Shown: positions 9,535 through 19,029, counted from the first letter of the stretch. The stretch is 64,000 bases of DNA from Chlorobiaceae bacterium (GCA_013334225.1 JAAXXY010000001.1:1-64000); one strand, 5' to 3'. Numbers and translations: made by a program. Notes: a model not told the origin generated them from the sequence alone.

Positions 9535-9627
9535 TGTCATTCCGCAATGAAGCGAAGCGGAATGAAGGATCCATTTTATTACTATACAATAATTTATGGA
9601 TTCTTCGCCTTGCTCAGAATGATAAAA
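9535..9627. repeat. Nested inverted-repeat element (MITE-like, non-coding)
   Basis: The spacer between the glutaredoxin-like gene and the next small gene contains TCATTCCGC paired with GCGGAATGA (9537-9545 and 9557-9565). It then has GGATCCAT facing ATGGATTC, and ends with GGATTCTTCGCCTTGCTCAGAATGATA. The right end resembles GGGATTCTTCACTTCGTTCAGAATGAC near 55,340-55,370, so the ends look like one dispersed repeat family. The ORF at 9523-9729 reads through it and looks like repeat translation, not a gene. No transposase is present. Confidence 0.55.
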
Positions 9628-9750
9628 CCGCAGCTATTGTTGCTAACCAGGATCGACAGTATTAATTGCCATAGTAATAATAACATCAATCGTTCGGGGA
9701 CGATTGAGGAAGAATTTAGAAATGATTGAAATAGATTAGAGGCCTGCGTC

Positions 9751-9963
9751 ATGCTGAAATTCATTCTTTTTCTCATCGTTTTATTTCTTGTGATCCGACT
9801 GGTGTTGAGAACATTCGGACTAAGGGTTCTTTTTCGTCATGAAAACCTTCGCGATCCTTCCGGGCATTCTTCAACGACATTTTCTTCCGGAAAAAGAGTC
9901 GAGGAGACTGATTACGAAATTGTCGACAGCCACCTTAACGATCCTAAAAGGAATGGTGATTGA
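9751..9963 (+). CDS. Small single-pass membrane protein (DUF4834-like)
   Basis: A 70-residue protein with a hydrophobic N-terminal helix (LKFILFLIVLFLVIRLVLR) followed by a polar, charged tail containing ETDYEIVDSHLND. This architecture resembles small Bacteroidota/Chlorobiota proteins of the DUF4834 type, which have no known function. The helix followed by basic residues suggests an N-out or N-in single-pass inner-membrane anchor with a cytoplasmic tail. A possible promoter for the rimP operon overlaps its stop codon. Codon use looks like that of neighbouring genes, so it is probably real. Confidence 0.65.
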   Translation: MLKFILFLIVLFLVIRLVLRTFGLRVLFRHENLRDPSGHSSTTFSSGKRVEETDYEIVDSHLNDPKRNGD

Positions 9964-9987
9964 CATGTTTTGCTATTGCGATATTTT
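9960..9987 (+). promoter_or_regulatory. Candidate sigma70-type promoter of the rimP-nusA-infB operon
   Basis: TTGACA at 9960-9965 and TATTTT at 9982-9987 are separated by 16 bases. The hexamers overlap the stop codon of the preceding small gene and would start transcription about 95-100 bases before rimP. This is a consensus match read by eye; Chlorobiota promoter preferences are not well defined, so it is tentative. Confidence 0.4.
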
Positions 9988-10036
9988 TTGTACATTCATG
10001 TACTTGATTTGGCAGCATGTGGAATTCTTTTGAATG

Positions 10037-10059
10037 AAGTGGGGGATCCCCACTTTTTT
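10037..10059 (+). terminator. Rho-independent terminator or attenuator upstream of rimP
   Basis: GTGGGG GAT CCCCAC forms a six-base-pair G+C stem at 10039-10053, directly followed by TTTTTT. It is 31 bases before the rimP start. It could end transcripts from the upstream small gene. If the promoter at 9960 is real, it lies inside the operon leader and could act as an attenuator. A second small hairpin (GTACATTCATGTAC, 9990-10003) precedes it. Confidence 0.7.
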
Positions 10060-10090
10060 GTTTTCTGTTTATTGATTGTTGGAGGTGTTT

Positions 10091-10615
10091 ATGCAGGAAG
10101 AACGTATCAGGCAATTTGTTCTCCAGGTTTTTTCAGAGTTTTCCGGAACGAAAAGCGAAGCAGCCTATCTTGTCGATCTCAGGATAAAAGGTCCGCAGAG
10201 AGGTCGAAAAATCGAGATTGTCGTTGATACCGATGCAGGCATCAGAATCAGCCAGTGTGCCAGGTTCAGCAGGCGGATAAGGGAAATGATCGAAAACGAC
10301 AGTGAAGTGCTTTCCTGTGTCGGTGAAGATTTCGAGCTGATGGTTTCATCCCCGGGTCTTGGAGAGCCGTTGAAGTTTCCCAGGCAGTATATCAGACATA
10401 GCGGAAAACTGTTAAGAGTTACCTATACGGATGAATCAGGCGTTCAGTCGGAACTGTTCGGCCGTCTTGTCGATCTTTCACTCTCGGACGAGAGCAGGCA
10501 GTGGATTATGATCATGCCTGAAAAAACCCGCTCCAAAGGGGCAAAACATGATAAAAATCCGGTAACGCTGTACCTTGACCAGATTGTACGATCGGTTCCC
10601 GAAGCCGAATTATAA
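10091..10615 (+). CDS. rimP: Ribosome maturation factor RimP
   Basis: RimP binds the 30S subunit and helps fold the 16S rRNA central pseudoknot and recruit S12. The 174-residue protein has the family's N-terminal alpha/beta domain with KIEIVVDTDAGIRISQCARFSRRI and the conserved DFELMVSSPGLGEPLKFPRQY. A C-terminal SH3-like domain follows. GGAGG at 10081-10085 sits five bases before the ATG, which decides this start over the TTG five codons upstream used by the ORF track. It heads the classical rimP-nusA-infB order. Confidence 0.93.
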   Translation: MQEERIRQFVLQVFSEFSGTKSEAAYLVDLRIKGPQRGRKIEIVVDTDAGIRISQCARFSRRIREMIENDSEVLSCVGEDFELMVSSPGLGEPLKFPRQYIRHSGKLLRVTYTDESGVQSELFGRLVDLSLSDESRQWIMIMPEKTRSKGAKHDKNPVTLYLDQIVRSVPEAEL

Positions 10616-10671
10616 AGGGTGTTTAAGGGGAACTCAGGAATTTCTTTAAATAAGCACAATAAAGCAGAGAG

Positions 10672-12234
10672 ATGGTTAGAAAGCAGATAAAAGATGAGGT
10701 GCAGGACAGGAGGTCCCAGATCGCGACCGCTTTCGGTGAGATCGAACAGTCAAAAATCTTTCTGGATAAACGCACGGAGAGTGCGGCTGTAAAAATGGAT
10801 ATCGCAGATCTGCTCAAGGATATCATCCAGAAACAGCTCAGAAAGGATTATGATCCGGAAGTGGATGCCAACATCTTCATCAATCCTGAGCGAGGCGATT
10901 TCGAGGTCTACATCCTGAAGAAAATTGTGAAGGAAATTGATATTCCCGCTATCGAGATCACTATTGATGAGGTGAGGAAAATCGATGATTCACTTGAGGT
11001 CGGTGATTTCTATGAAGAAGGTCCGATTAAACTGGAAGATTATCTGAGCAGGAAATCGATACAGATTATCAAACAGTCTGTCCAGAAGAAAGTTCGGGAT
11101 CTTGAAAGGCTTGTGGTTTATGAAGAGTGCCTTGAGAAGGTCGGAGAAGTGGTTGCCGGGGAAGTTTACCAGATCCGCTCAAACGAGGTTATTTTCACCT
11201 ATAATACATCAAAGGATCATCGTGTGGAGCTTGTCCTTCCAAAATCGGAGATGATGAAGAAGGATAATCCGCGCCGGACACCGAGGATGAAGCTTTATGT
11301 CAAACGCATCGAACGTGAAAAAGTCAAGGTCAAGCTCGATGACGGATCGGTTGTTGAAAGGGAAAAGCCGGACGGCGGCATGAAAGTGATTGTGTCGAGA
11401 GTTGATGACCGCTTTTTATACAAGCTTTTTGAACAGGAAGTACCTGAAATTCTCGACGGTCTGATTGTTATCAAGGCAATTGCAAGGGTGCCCGGTGAAA
11501 GGGCCAAGGTTGCCGTTGAATCGACCAGTGCCAGGATTGATCCGGTTGGAGCGACGGTCGGGTACAGGGGAAAACGTATCCAGAGCATTGTCAAGGAGCT
11601 GAACAACGAGAATATCGATGTTATCTACTATGCGGATGAGCCGCAGATCTATATATCGAGGGCATTGCAACCTGCAAAAATTGATCCGCTTACCGTTCAT
11701 GCCGACATGAAAACCAGAAAGGCCAGGGTGATGCTGAAGCCCGACCAGATCAAATATGCCATCGGAAAGAATGGTAACAATATACATCTTGCTGAAAGAC
11801 TTACCGGCTACGAGATTGAAGTATATCGCGATGTCATCGACAAATCCATGGAAGATCCTACCGATATAGATATTATCGAGTTCCGCGAGGAGTTTGGTGA
11901 TGATATGATTTATCAGCTTCTCGATGGCGGTCTTGATACTGCGAAAAAGGTATTGAAGGCAGGGGTTGATGAGATCGAAAAATCTCTGATCGGACCTTCC
12001 AGGCAGGAAGAGACTGTTGTTTTCACCAAAGGCCGTAAAAATATTCAGAAGCCGAGAGAACGCAAATTGACCGATGACGAAAAGCGTTACTGGAGGAAAA
12101 TTGCGGAAAACATCTATAAAACCGTAAAGGAACAGTTTACCGAATCGGATTTTCAGGATATTTTCAAGGACGATGACTTTCCGGTATTTGATCAGCCGGA
12201 GTCGAACGAGTCCGGATCGCCTGACGAAGAGTGA
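10672..12234 (+). CDS. nusA: Transcription termination/antitermination factor NusA
   Basis: NusA binds RNA polymerase and nascent RNA to control pausing, termination and antitermination. The N-terminal RNA-polymerase-binding domain covers about residues 1-140. The S1 domain has GEVVAGEVYQIRSNEVIFTY. Two KH modules follow, with VGYRGKRIQSIVKELN and IGKNGNNIHLAERLTGYEIEV. The C-terminal part is acidic and lacks clear repeats like the E. coli AR domains. At 520 residues it is somewhat long for the family because of this tail. It lies between rimP and infB as in most bacteria. Confidence 0.95.
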   Translation: MVRKQIKDEVQDRRSQIATAFGEIEQSKIFLDKRTESAAVKMDIADLLKDIIQKQLRKDYDPEVDANIFINPERGDFEVYILKKIVKEIDIPAIEITIDEVRKIDDSLEVGDFYEEGPIKLEDYLSRKSIQIIKQSVQKKVRDLERLVVYEECLEKVGEVVAGEVYQIRSNEVIFTYNTSKDHRVELVLPKSEMMKKDNPRRTPRMKLYVKRIEREKVKVKLDDGSVVEREKPDGGMKVIVSRVDDRFLYKLFEQEVPEILDGLIVIKAIARVPGERAKVAVESTSARIDPVGATVGYRGKRIQSIVKELNNENIDVIYYADEPQIYISRALQPAKIDPLTVHADMKTRKARVMLKPDQIKYAIGKNGNNIHLAERLTGYEIEVYRDVIDKSMEDPTDIDIIEFREEFGDDMIYQLLDGGLDTAKKVLKAGVDEIEKSLIGPSRQEETVVFTKGRKNIQKPRERKLTDDEKRYWRKIAENIYKTVKEQFTESDFQDIFKDDDFPVFDQPESNESGSPDEE

Positions 12235-12282
12235 TCTTTCGGATAAAAAGTAATGAGTTTTTTCAATCCATAGGAGGATGTA

Positions 12283-15039
12283 ATGGCCGTTGAGGACATG
12301 GAAAAGAAATATCGGATCAGTGATATAGCGAGGGAACTTCAGGTTAGTCCGCAGGAAGTATTACTTTTTGTCAAGAAGGAAGGTGGCAAGGTGGCCTCTA
12401 CCTCCTCTATGGTCATTGAAGATATACGCGATTTGATTTTCGACCATTTCAGCGTAGAGAAGAAAATGGTCGATGAAACAAAAAAAATCAGAGCGGAAAA
12501 ACAGTTGAGATTATCGAGGCTCGAAGAGCAGTCCCGAAAAACATACGAGAAAGAGAAGCAGCTCAGTGAAACTCTTGCGCCGGCTGCAGTTGCTGTGCCT
12601 GTTGTTCATGAAGTTAAAAAAGATGCGGTTTCCCTTCCAGTCGCGCAGCCTCCTGTTGTGGAAAGTGTTCCCGAACCTGTCATCGAGCCTGAAATCCCGG
12701 ACGTTGAAGCAACGGTAGTCGAGGTGCCTGAACAGGAAGAGCCGGTACTGGTTGTTGTGGAAGTGCCTCAGGAACCCGAGAAGAAGCCTGAAAAAGAGGA
12801 ACCTCCAGTTAACGAGCAGCTTTTATCTTTTGATATTCCCCAGAATATCGGCGGCCTTACCGTACTTGGCACTCTTGATATGCAGGCAGGACGAAGTGCG
12901 GAATCGGAACGCCGCAAGAAAAACCGTAAAAAGAATTTCAAGGAATCGGCTGATGCGCTGAAAGATGAATTTGAGCCGAAAGTAGCTGAAGACCGTATAG
13001 AAGAGAAGGTAGTGCCGAAAAAGAAACCGGGCAAGCCGCCTGTTGAGGAAAAGCCCAAGGTTGCAACAACAATCGATGACAGTACCAGCCTGAGAAAGAA
13101 GAAAGGCAAGAAGAAAAAGAAACCTGAAGTGGATGACAAGGTGATTTCAGCAAACATCCGTTCCACGATCAGCGGCATGGATGATGCAGCAGGTTCAGGT
13201 TCCCGCCAGAAATTCCGCAGACAACGCCGTCTTGATCGTGAAAGGGAGTTGGAAGAAGCTGAAGCTTTCCGTGAATCACAGCAAAAAATTGTCAGGGTAA
13301 CTGAATTTGTTTCTCCGCATGAACTTGCCGAGCTGATGGGCATTACGGCGAAAGACATCATCCAGAAATGTTTTTCTCTTGGAAAATTTGTCACGATCAA
13401 CCAGCGTCTTGACAAGGAAACGATAGAGCTCATCGCACTTGAATTCGGTTTCGAGGCGGAATTCGTTTCTGAAATCGAAGCTACGGCCGTTTCCGTCGAG
13501 GAGGACGAAGACACCGATCTCCAGACCCGTCCGCCCGTTGTCACGATCATGGGACATGTCGACCACGGCAAGACCTCCCTGCTCGATTACATAAGGAGCA
13601 GCAAGGTTGTTGCCGGTGAATCCGGAGGCATCACCCAGCATATCGGCGCTTATGAAGTTACCGTGGAAGGCGACAGAAAAATAACGTTCCTCGACACCCC
13701 GGGTCATGAAGCATTCACGGCCATGAGGGCTCGAGGCGCACAGGTAACAGACATCGTTATTCTTGTGGTTGCTGCAGATGACAGCGTCATGCCCCAGACC
13801 ATCGAAGCTATCAACCATGCGAAGGCTGCAGGAGTGCCGATCGTTGTTGCAATCAATAAAATCGACAAGCCTGAAGCCAATCCTGAAAAAATAAAGACCC
13901 AGCTCTCCGAAGCAGGCGTGCTGGTTGAGGAGTGGGGTGGTGAGCATCAGTGTCAGGAAATCTCCGCGAAGAAAGGTATCGGTATTGCCGAACTTATGGA
14001 AAAAGTTCTGACCGAGGCTGAAATGAGGGAGCTCCAGGGCAATTACTCCGACTACGTCAATGCCCGGGGTATTATTGTCGAATCGGAACTTGACAAAGGA
14101 AAAGGTGTTATATCCACAGTGCTTGTTCAGCGTGGACTTCTCAAGGTCGGTGATCCTTTTGTAGCCGGGAACACGATGGGCAAGGTACGGGCACTGATGG
14201 ATGAAAGGGGCAAGAGAATTTCTTTTGCCGGTCCCTCCCAGCCTGTCAGGGTGCTTGGTTTCGAAGACCTGCCCCAATCCGGTGATGTGCTGACCGTAAT
14301 GGATTCTGACAGAGAGGCGCGTGAACTCGCTCAGAAACGTCAGATCATCAGGCGCGAGCATGATTTCCGGCGTAGTACAAGGGTAAAGCTCGACAGCATC
14401 GCACGCCAGATCAAGGAAGGTCTGATGAAGGAATTGAGTGTGATTATCAAAGCCGATACCGATGGTTCCATACAGGCCCTCGCAGACGGCCTCATGAAAA
14501 TCCAGAACGAAGAGGTGAAGGTTCAGATCATTCACCAGGGTGTCGGTCAGATCACCGAAACCGACGTGCTGCTTGCAGCAGCTTCCGATGCCATTATCAT
14601 CGGTTTCAGGGTAAGGCCGAACGTGAATGCCAAGAAGCTTGCCGAGAAAGAAGATCTCGATATCCGTTTCTACAGTGTTATCTACCATGTGCTTGAAGAT
14701 GTCGAAAAGGCACTCGAAGGGATGCTGTCACCGGAACTGCATGAAGAAAGTCTCGGTTCCATTGAAATCCGCCAGATTTTCAGAGTGCCGAAAGTCGGCA
14801 ATGTTGCCGGTTGCTATGTGCTCGAAGGAAAGATTTTCCGGGATTCAAAGGTTCGGCTGCTGCGTGATGGGGTCCAGATCTATGACGGACAGCTCGATAC
14901 GCTCAAGCGCTTCAAGGACGATGTCAAGGAGGTTGATGCCGGGTACGAGTGTGGATTGAGCATAAAGAATTTCGATGATATAAAAGTCGGTGATATTGTT
15001 GAAGCATACAAGATCGTTGAGAAGAAACGGAAACTGTGA
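12283..15039 (+). CDS. infB: Translation initiation factor IF-2
   Basis: IF-2 is the GTPase that places fMet-tRNA on the 30S subunit and promotes subunit joining. Residues 1-50 form an IF2N domain ([20 protein letters not shown]). A long linker rich in Val, Pro, Glu and Lys runs to about residue 330, followed by a second IF2N-like segment ([18 protein letters not shown]). The G domain has [20 protein letters not shown] and NKIDKPEAN. Domains II, III and C2 follow. AGGAGG lies just before the ATG. At 918 residues it is typical for Chlorobiota. A 470-codon antisense frame inside it is a shadow. Confidence 0.97.
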   Translation: MAVEDMEKKYRISDIARELQVSPQEVLLFVKKEGGKVASTSSMVIEDIRDLIFDHFSVEKKMVDETKKIRAEKQLRLSRLEEQSRKTYEKEKQLSETLAPAAVAVPVVHEVKKDAVSLPVAQPPVVESVPEPVIEPEIPDVEATVVEVPEQEEPVLVVVEVPQEPEKKPEKEEPPVNEQLLSFDIPQNIGGLTVLGTLDMQAGRSAESERRKKNRKKNFKESADALKDEFEPKVAEDRIEEKVVPKKKPGKPPVEEKPKVATTIDDSTSLRKKKGKKKKKPEVDDKVISANIRSTISGMDDAAGSGSRQKFRRQRRLDRERELEEAEAFRESQQKIVRVTEFVSPHELAELMGITAKDIIQKCFSLGKFVTINQRLDKETIELIALEFGFEAEFVSEIEATAVSVEEDEDTDLQTRPPVVTIMGHVDHGKTSLLDYIRSSKVVAGESGGITQHIGAYEVTVEGDRKITFLDTPGHEAFTAMRARGAQVTDIVILVVAADDSVMPQTIEAINHAKAAGVPIVVAINKIDKPEANPEKIKTQLSEAGVLVEEWGGEHQCQEISAKKGIGIAELMEKVLTEAEMRELQGNYSDYVNARGIIVESELDKGKGVISTVLVQRGLLKVGDPFVAGNTMGKVRALMDERGKRISFAGPSQPVRVLGFEDLPQSGDVLTVMDSDREARELAQKRQIIRREHDFRRSTRVKLDSIARQIKEGLMKELSVIIKADTDGSIQALADGLMKIQNEEVKVQIIHQGVGQITETDVLLAAASDAIIIGFRVRPNVNAKKLAEKEDLDIRFYSVIYHVLEDVEKALEGMLSPELHEESLGSIEIRQIFRVPKVGNVAGCYVLEGKIFRDSKVRLLRDGVQIYDGQLDTLKRFKDDVKEVDAGYECGLSIKNFDDIKVGDIVEAYKIVEKKRKL

Positions 15040-15056
15040 ACAGTGAAAGCTGAAGT

Positions 15057-15416
15057 ATGTCAATAAGAACAAATAAAGTTGCGTCGCTGCTCCAGCAGGA
15101 GCTCGGCGCGATTCTTGAAAAAGAGCTGCCGAGGAGCGGGCCGATCATTACTGTTGTGGATGTGAAGGTTACGGCTGATTTAGGTATCGCACGCATATAT
15201 GTTTCCATCATCGGTACTCCCGAAGAGAAGGAAGCAGCCATGGATTATCTGCATGAGGAAACCAAAAACATCAGAATGATTCTGTCTTCGAGAATCCGTC
15301 ATCAGTTCAGACGTATTCCCGAACTCGAATTCTATGAGGATCACCTGTATGAACAGGCGAGCAGGATCGAACAGCTTTTGAATGAGGTAAGGAAAGGTTC
15401 GGCCGACAGGAATTAA
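15057..15416 (+). CDS. rbfA: Ribosome-binding factor A
   Basis: RbfA is a KH-fold protein that binds the 30S subunit late in maturation, near the 5' helix of 16S rRNA. The 119-residue protein starts SIRTNKVASLLQQELGAILE and contains VTVDLGIARIYVSI-like and FRRIPELEFYEDHLYEQASRIEQLL sequences, all family-typical. It starts 17 bases after infB and precedes truB by 11, matching the common infB-rbfA-truB order, so a single transcript is likely. Confidence 0.94.
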   Translation: MSIRTNKVASLLQQELGAILEKELPRSGPIITVVDVKVTADLGIARIYVSIIGTPEEKEAAMDYLHEETKNIRMILSSRIRHQFRRIPELEFYEDHLYEQASRIEQLLNEVRKGSADRN

Positions 15417-15427
15417 CAGAGAATGAT

Positions 15428-16165
15428 TTGCAGATAGTGGTAAGAGATGAACAGCATATCGGGATGCCAATTCAGGATGAAGGTGCTATCCTGCTGATAG
15501 ACAAGCCTCTTGACTGGACATCGTTCGATGTCGTTGCAAAAATAAGGAATACCTACAATCGCAGCGGTTTAAAACGGAAAGTCGGGCATTGTGGTACACT
15601 CGATCCTAAAGCGACGGGATTGCTTATTCTTGCTTCAGGCAGGAAAACCAGGTCCATTCCCGACCTTGAAATTCTTGACAAGGTTTATGAAGGAACCATC
15701 AAGCTGGGTGTCATGACCGAAAGCCATGATACCGAAACGGGAGAGTATGGTCATTGTTCCATAGAGCATCTGACTGAAGATCAGATCATTTCAGCAGCTT
15801 CGACGTTTATCGGCGTCCGTCTGCAGCAGCCCCCCATGCATTCGGCTGCCTGGCACAACGGTAAACGCCTGTATGAACATGCCCGCAAGGGTGAGGTGAT
15901 CAAGGAGAGGAAAGCAAAACAGATAGTCGTACATCGTTTTGATATCACCCGGATCGAGCTGCCTCTCGTCAATTTCGAACTCCATGTTTCAAAGGGAGCC
16001 TATATCAGAGTTATTGCAGATGAATTAGGCAGGCTGCTTGGCGTAGGGGGGTACCTTCTGAGTCTCAGAAGGTTGTCGATAGGACAATATACCCTGCATT
16101 CGGCAAGATCAGTGACAGAGACCATAGACGGGATTCTCTGCCAGACTTCAACTTCCATAGGTTAA
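15428..16165 (+). CDS. truB: tRNA pseudouridine(55) synthase
   Basis: TruB converts U55 in the T loop of most tRNAs to pseudouridine. The catalytic Asp is in KVGHCGTLDPKATGLLIL, and YEGTIKLGVMTESHDTETG carries the substrate-binding Tyr. The sequence GAYIRVIADELGRLLGVGGYL is the conserved C-terminal catalytic-domain motif. The ORF track starts at a TTG; the ATG twelve codons later (MPIQDEGAILLIDKPLDW) is an equally good candidate, as the family homology begins around AILLIDKP. It lies between rbfA and ribF. Confidence 0.92.
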   Translation: MQIVVRDEQHIGMPIQDEGAILLIDKPLDWTSFDVVAKIRNTYNRSGLKRKVGHCGTLDPKATGLLILASGRKTRSIPDLEILDKVYEGTIKLGVMTESHDTETGEYGHCSIEHLTEDQIISAASTFIGVRLQQPPMHSAAWHNGKRLYEHARKGEVIKERKAKQIVVHRFDITRIELPLVNFELHVSKGAYIRVIADELGRLLGVGGYLLSLRRLSIGQYTLHSARSVTETIDGILCQTSTSIG

Positions 16166-16186
16166 GGGGAGGGGATACGGATAAGC

Positions 16187-17152
16187 ATGCTTATTGTTGA
16201 GTATGTCAATCATCAGGTTTTCACTTACGGTACCGGAGAACCGTCGGATCTGAAGCGTGAACCTTCTGCTGTAACGATCGGATCGTTTGACGGCGTCCAT
16301 GTAGGGCATCGCAGGATAATTTCAAGGATGCTTTCCGTTGCACGGCAACGTTCACTGAGAGGTGTGGTTATTACCTTCGAACCTCATCCACGGAAAGTAC
16401 TTAAAAATGAGGCGACCGGTTTTTTCGGATTATTGACTACCCTTGAGGAAAAAATTGAACTTCTGCGACAGCAGCAGGTCGATCTGCTTGTCATTGTACG
16501 TTTCACCAGGGAGTTTGCAGCAAGAAGTTCCGAAGATTTTATCTGTAACGTTCTTGTCAGGCTTATCGGCGCCAAAAGCATTGTGGTCGGGTATGATCAT
16601 GGTTTCGGCAGCAACAGGAGCGGAAGCGGAAAAACACTGGCACATCTTGGTGAAGAACTTGGGTTCGATGTCGATATTATCGATGAAGTTCGTATCGGGC
16701 AGGAACATTTCTCGAGCACAAGGATACGTCGACTGCTCGAAGCCGGTATGATCGCCGAAGCAAATGAATTTCTCGGTTCTCCCTATATGATAAGCGGAAC
16801 TGTCATAGACGGTGACAAAAGAGGACGGGAGATCGGGTTCCCGACCGTCAACCTGAAGTTGTCCGATCCGGACAAGCTGCTGCCACGTGCCGGAGTCTAT
16901 GCCGCCCGGACTATGGTTGAAGGGATTTCCTGCGTGGCTATGATGAATATAGGGTTCCGTCCTACGGTTTCTTCCGAAAACATCAGGACAATAGAAGCTT
17001 ATATTCTCGGTTTCAGCGGGGACCTTTACGGTGAACATCTTCGATTTACACTCTCTGGTTTTATCAGGGAGGAAAAGAAATTTGAGAATATCGAGGAGTT
17101 GAAAGCCCAGCTTGAAAAAGATAAAAAAACGGTGGAGTCGTATTATTATTAA
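16187..17152 (+). CDS. ribF: Bifunctional riboflavin kinase/FAD synthetase
   Basis: RibF phosphorylates riboflavin to FMN and adenylylates it to FAD. The N-terminal nucleotidyltransferase domain has TIGSFDGVHVGHRRII and later YDHGFGSNRSG and FSSTRIRRLLEAG. The C-terminal flavokinase domain begins with SGTVIDGDKRGREIGFPTVNL and includes GVYAAR. Length of 321 residues is standard. It follows truB directly and precedes rpsO, a common order in bacteria. The flavins would serve the etfAB and pyrK products encoded elsewhere in this window. Confidence 0.95.
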   Translation: MLIVEYVNHQVFTYGTGEPSDLKREPSAVTIGSFDGVHVGHRRIISRMLSVARQRSLRGVVITFEPHPRKVLKNEATGFFGLLTTLEEKIELLRQQQVDLLVIVRFTREFAARSSEDFICNVLVRLIGAKSIVVGYDHGFGSNRSGSGKTLAHLGEELGFDVDIIDEVRIGQEHFSSTRIRRLLEAGMIAEANEFLGSPYMISGTVIDGDKRGREIGFPTVNLKLSDPDKLLPRAGVYAARTMVEGISCVAMMNIGFRPTVSSENIRTIEAYILGFSGDLYGEHLRFTLSGFIREEKKFENIEELKAQLEKDKKTVESYYY

Positions 17153-17197
17153 TGCTATATTACAGGTCAACCGATTTAACATAACAAAAGAAGAGAT

Positions 17198-17467
17198 ATG
17201 AGTCTGACTAAAGAAGATAAAGGGCATGTTATCCAGCAGTTCGGCGGTTCTGAAGCGAATACCGGAAAATCAGAAGTCCAGGTGGCAATATACAGCCGCA
17301 GGATTACCGATCTTACCGCACACCTTCAGCTTCACCCGAAGGATAAGCATTCCCGCAGAGGGTTGCTCATGCTGGTAGCCAAGCGTAAAAGGCTGCTGAA
17401 TTACCTGAAAAATGTCGATATCGACAGGTATCGCAAGCTGATTGCCGATCTTGACCTTCGCAAATAA
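17198..17467 (+). CDS. rpsO: 30S ribosomal protein S15
   Basis: S15 is a primary binding protein of the 16S rRNA central domain. The 89-residue product has GSEANTGKSEVQVAIYSRRI, LQLHPKDKHSRRGLLMLVAKRKRLLNYL and YRKLIADLDLRK, all strongly conserved in the family. It starts 45 bases after ribF. AAGAAGAG before the ATG may act as ribosome binding site. A hairpin with a T run lies downstream. Confidence 0.97.
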   Translation: MSLTKEDKGHVIQQFGGSEANTGKSEVQVAIYSRRITDLTAHLQLHPKDKHSRRGLLMLVAKRKRLLNYLKNVDIDRYRKLIADLDLRK

Positions 17468-17483
17468 GACGGTAGTACGTTTT

Positions 17484-17526
17484 TTGCCAGATCTCTGCAG
17501 GGCTGCGCTCTGCAGGCTATCTTTTT
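17484..17526 (+). terminator. Probable terminator after rpsO
   Basis: CTGCAG is repeated around GGGCTGCGCT, forming a CTGCAG/CTGCAG stem with further partial pairing to GAT/ATC on the outside. The stem is followed by CTTTTT. The outer part has mismatches, so its strength is uncertain, but the position between rpsO and yicC fits a terminator or attenuator. Confidence 0.5.
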
Positions 17527-17552
17527 AACGAAGTAAGCAGCAGGGAGCCAGG

Positions 17553-18440
17553 ATGCTGGAAAGTATGACCGGATACGGCAGTGCGGAGACAGTTCACAGC
17601 GGCGTTCGGGCTCTTGTCGAGCTCCGGTCGGTGAACAACCGTTTTGCCGAGATCAACGTCAAGCTTCCCCGCCAGTTGCTCGCATATGAACTTGAAGTAC
17701 GTGAACTGATCAGGGCTCAGTTTCAGAGGGGAAAGATATCTGCTTTCGTACAGGTTCAGCTTGACGATGAACAACCTATTTCTGCCAGTGTCAATGCTTC
17801 TAAAGCGAGAGCTTATCGGACCCTGCTCGATGAGCTGCGAAATGAGGCCGGTATCGATACGCCTGTCAGTCTGGAGCATCTTCTCCGTTTTCCTGAAGTT
17901 TTTGACAATGGGGCTACTCCGCTCGATAATGCTGAGCAGATATGGCCAATGGTAAAGAACCTCATTCAGGATGCTGTTGCCCGCCTGAAGTCCATGCGAC
18001 GCCGTGAAGGCGAGGAGCTGTCCATTGATTTCACCAGCAGGATTACCGAGATTGAAAAAACGCTCGCTCTTATAAAAACACTTGCAGCTGATAATCTCGA
18101 GGCGATCAGAAAACGGCTTTCATCGAAAGTGGACGCAATCGCTGGAAAGGATCTTGCTTACAGCCGTGACCGTCTTGAAATGGAGCTGGTTCTTGCGGCG
18201 GACAAACTCGATATCACCGAAGAGCTTACCCGTTTTGCCAGCCATAACAAGTTTTTTCTTGATGAGCTGCACAATGATGAAGCCGGAACAGGCAGAAAGC
18301 TGAATTTTCTTCTTCAGGAGCAATTGAGAGAAGCAAACACCATTGCTTCAAAATCCCAGAATGCTGAAATTTCACAGAAAATTGTGCATGTCAAGGAAGA
18401 ACTCGAGAAAATCAGGGAGCAACTGCAAAATATAGAGTGA
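17553..18440 (+). CDS. yicC: YicC-type endoribonuclease family protein
   Basis: The start MLESMTGYGSAE and the sequence ELRSVNNRFAEINVKLP are hallmarks of the YicC family, recently linked to RNA cleavage and small-RNA decay. The C-terminal DUF1732 part includes RDRLEMELVLAADKLDITEELTRF, then LNFLLQEQLREANTIASKSQ, a near-invariant motif. At 295 residues it has normal length. It is followed within four bases by gmk, the usual yicC-gmk-rpoZ order, and is probably cytoplasmic. Confidence 0.93.
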   Translation: MLESMTGYGSAETVHSGVRALVELRSVNNRFAEINVKLPRQLLAYELEVRELIRAQFQRGKISAFVQVQLDDEQPISASVNASKARAYRTLLDELRNEAGIDTPVSLEHLLRFPEVFDNGATPLDNAEQIWPMVKNLIQDAVARLKSMRRREGEELSIDFTSRITEIEKTLALIKTLAADNLEAIRKRLSSKVDAIAGKDLAYSRDRLEMELVLAADKLDITEELTRFASHNKFFLDELHNDEAGTGRKLNFLLQEQLREANTIASKSQNAEISQKIVHVKEELEKIREQLQNIE

Positions 18441-18444
18441 TTTC

Positions 18445-19029
18445 ATGGCTGGAAAGAAAATACGGCAGGGGAAACTTATTGTTTTTTCAGCTCCTTCAGG
18501 TACGGGAAAGTCAACCATTGCGAAAATGGTGCTCAAGCGGTTACCCGATGTCAGGTTTTCAGTGTCGGCCACTACCCGCAAAAAGCGGGAAGGTGAGCAG
18601 GAAGGGGTCAACTACTATTTTCTGACGCACGGAGAGTTTGAAGAGAAAGTCAGGTGCGGCGGATTTATCGAGCACGAATATTTTTTCGGAAATCATTACG
18701 GAACCCTGCTCGATAAAACAAGGGAAGTTATCGAATCCGGAGCAAGTATTCTTCTTGATCTTGATGTCAAGGGTGCGATGAACCTGAAAAGGATTTTTTC
18801 CGATCAGGCGCTTCTCCTCTTTATCATGCCACCAGACATGGAGGTGCTGGAGCAGAGGCTTAAAAACCGGGACAGCGAAAACGAAGATGAGCTGAAAGTG
18901 CGTCTCGAACGTGCACGGCTTGAAATGGAATACGCTGATAAATTTGATAAAGTAATTGTCAATGATGATCTTGAGCAGGCAGTTGATGCGGTTACTTCTA
19001 TCATGAGTGAATTTATATCAAAAACGTAA
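18445..19029 (+). CDS. gmk: Guanylate kinase
   Basis: Gmk phosphorylates GMP to GDP with ATP. The P-loop is FSAPSGTGKSTIAKM. The GMP-binding region includes SATTRKKREGEQEGVNYYFL and FIEHEYFFGNHYGT, and LLDLDVKGAMNLK holds the conserved Asp residues. The 194-residue length fits the family. It lies directly after yicC and before rpoZ, a conserved arrangement, and is probably cotranscribed with both. Confidence 0.96.
   Translation: MAGKKIRQGKLIVFSAPSGTGKSTIAKMVLKRLPDVRFSVSATTRKKREGEQEGVNYYFLTHGEFEEKVRCGGFIEHEYFFGNHYGTLLDKTREVIESGASILLDLDVKGAMNLKRIFSDQALLLFIMPPDMEVLEQRLKNRDSENEDELKVRLERARLEMEYADKFDKVIVNDDLEQAVDAVTSIMSEFISKT

Noticed and set aside
9523-9729. 68-codon ORF between the glutaredoxin-like gene and the small membrane protein
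   Set aside because: It reads through the inverted-repeat element and has no family motif.
13276-14688. 470-codon ORF antisense to infB
   Set aside because: It lies wholly inside infB on the other strand, and its translation lacks any domain motif. High-GC third positions of infB keep the antisense frame open.
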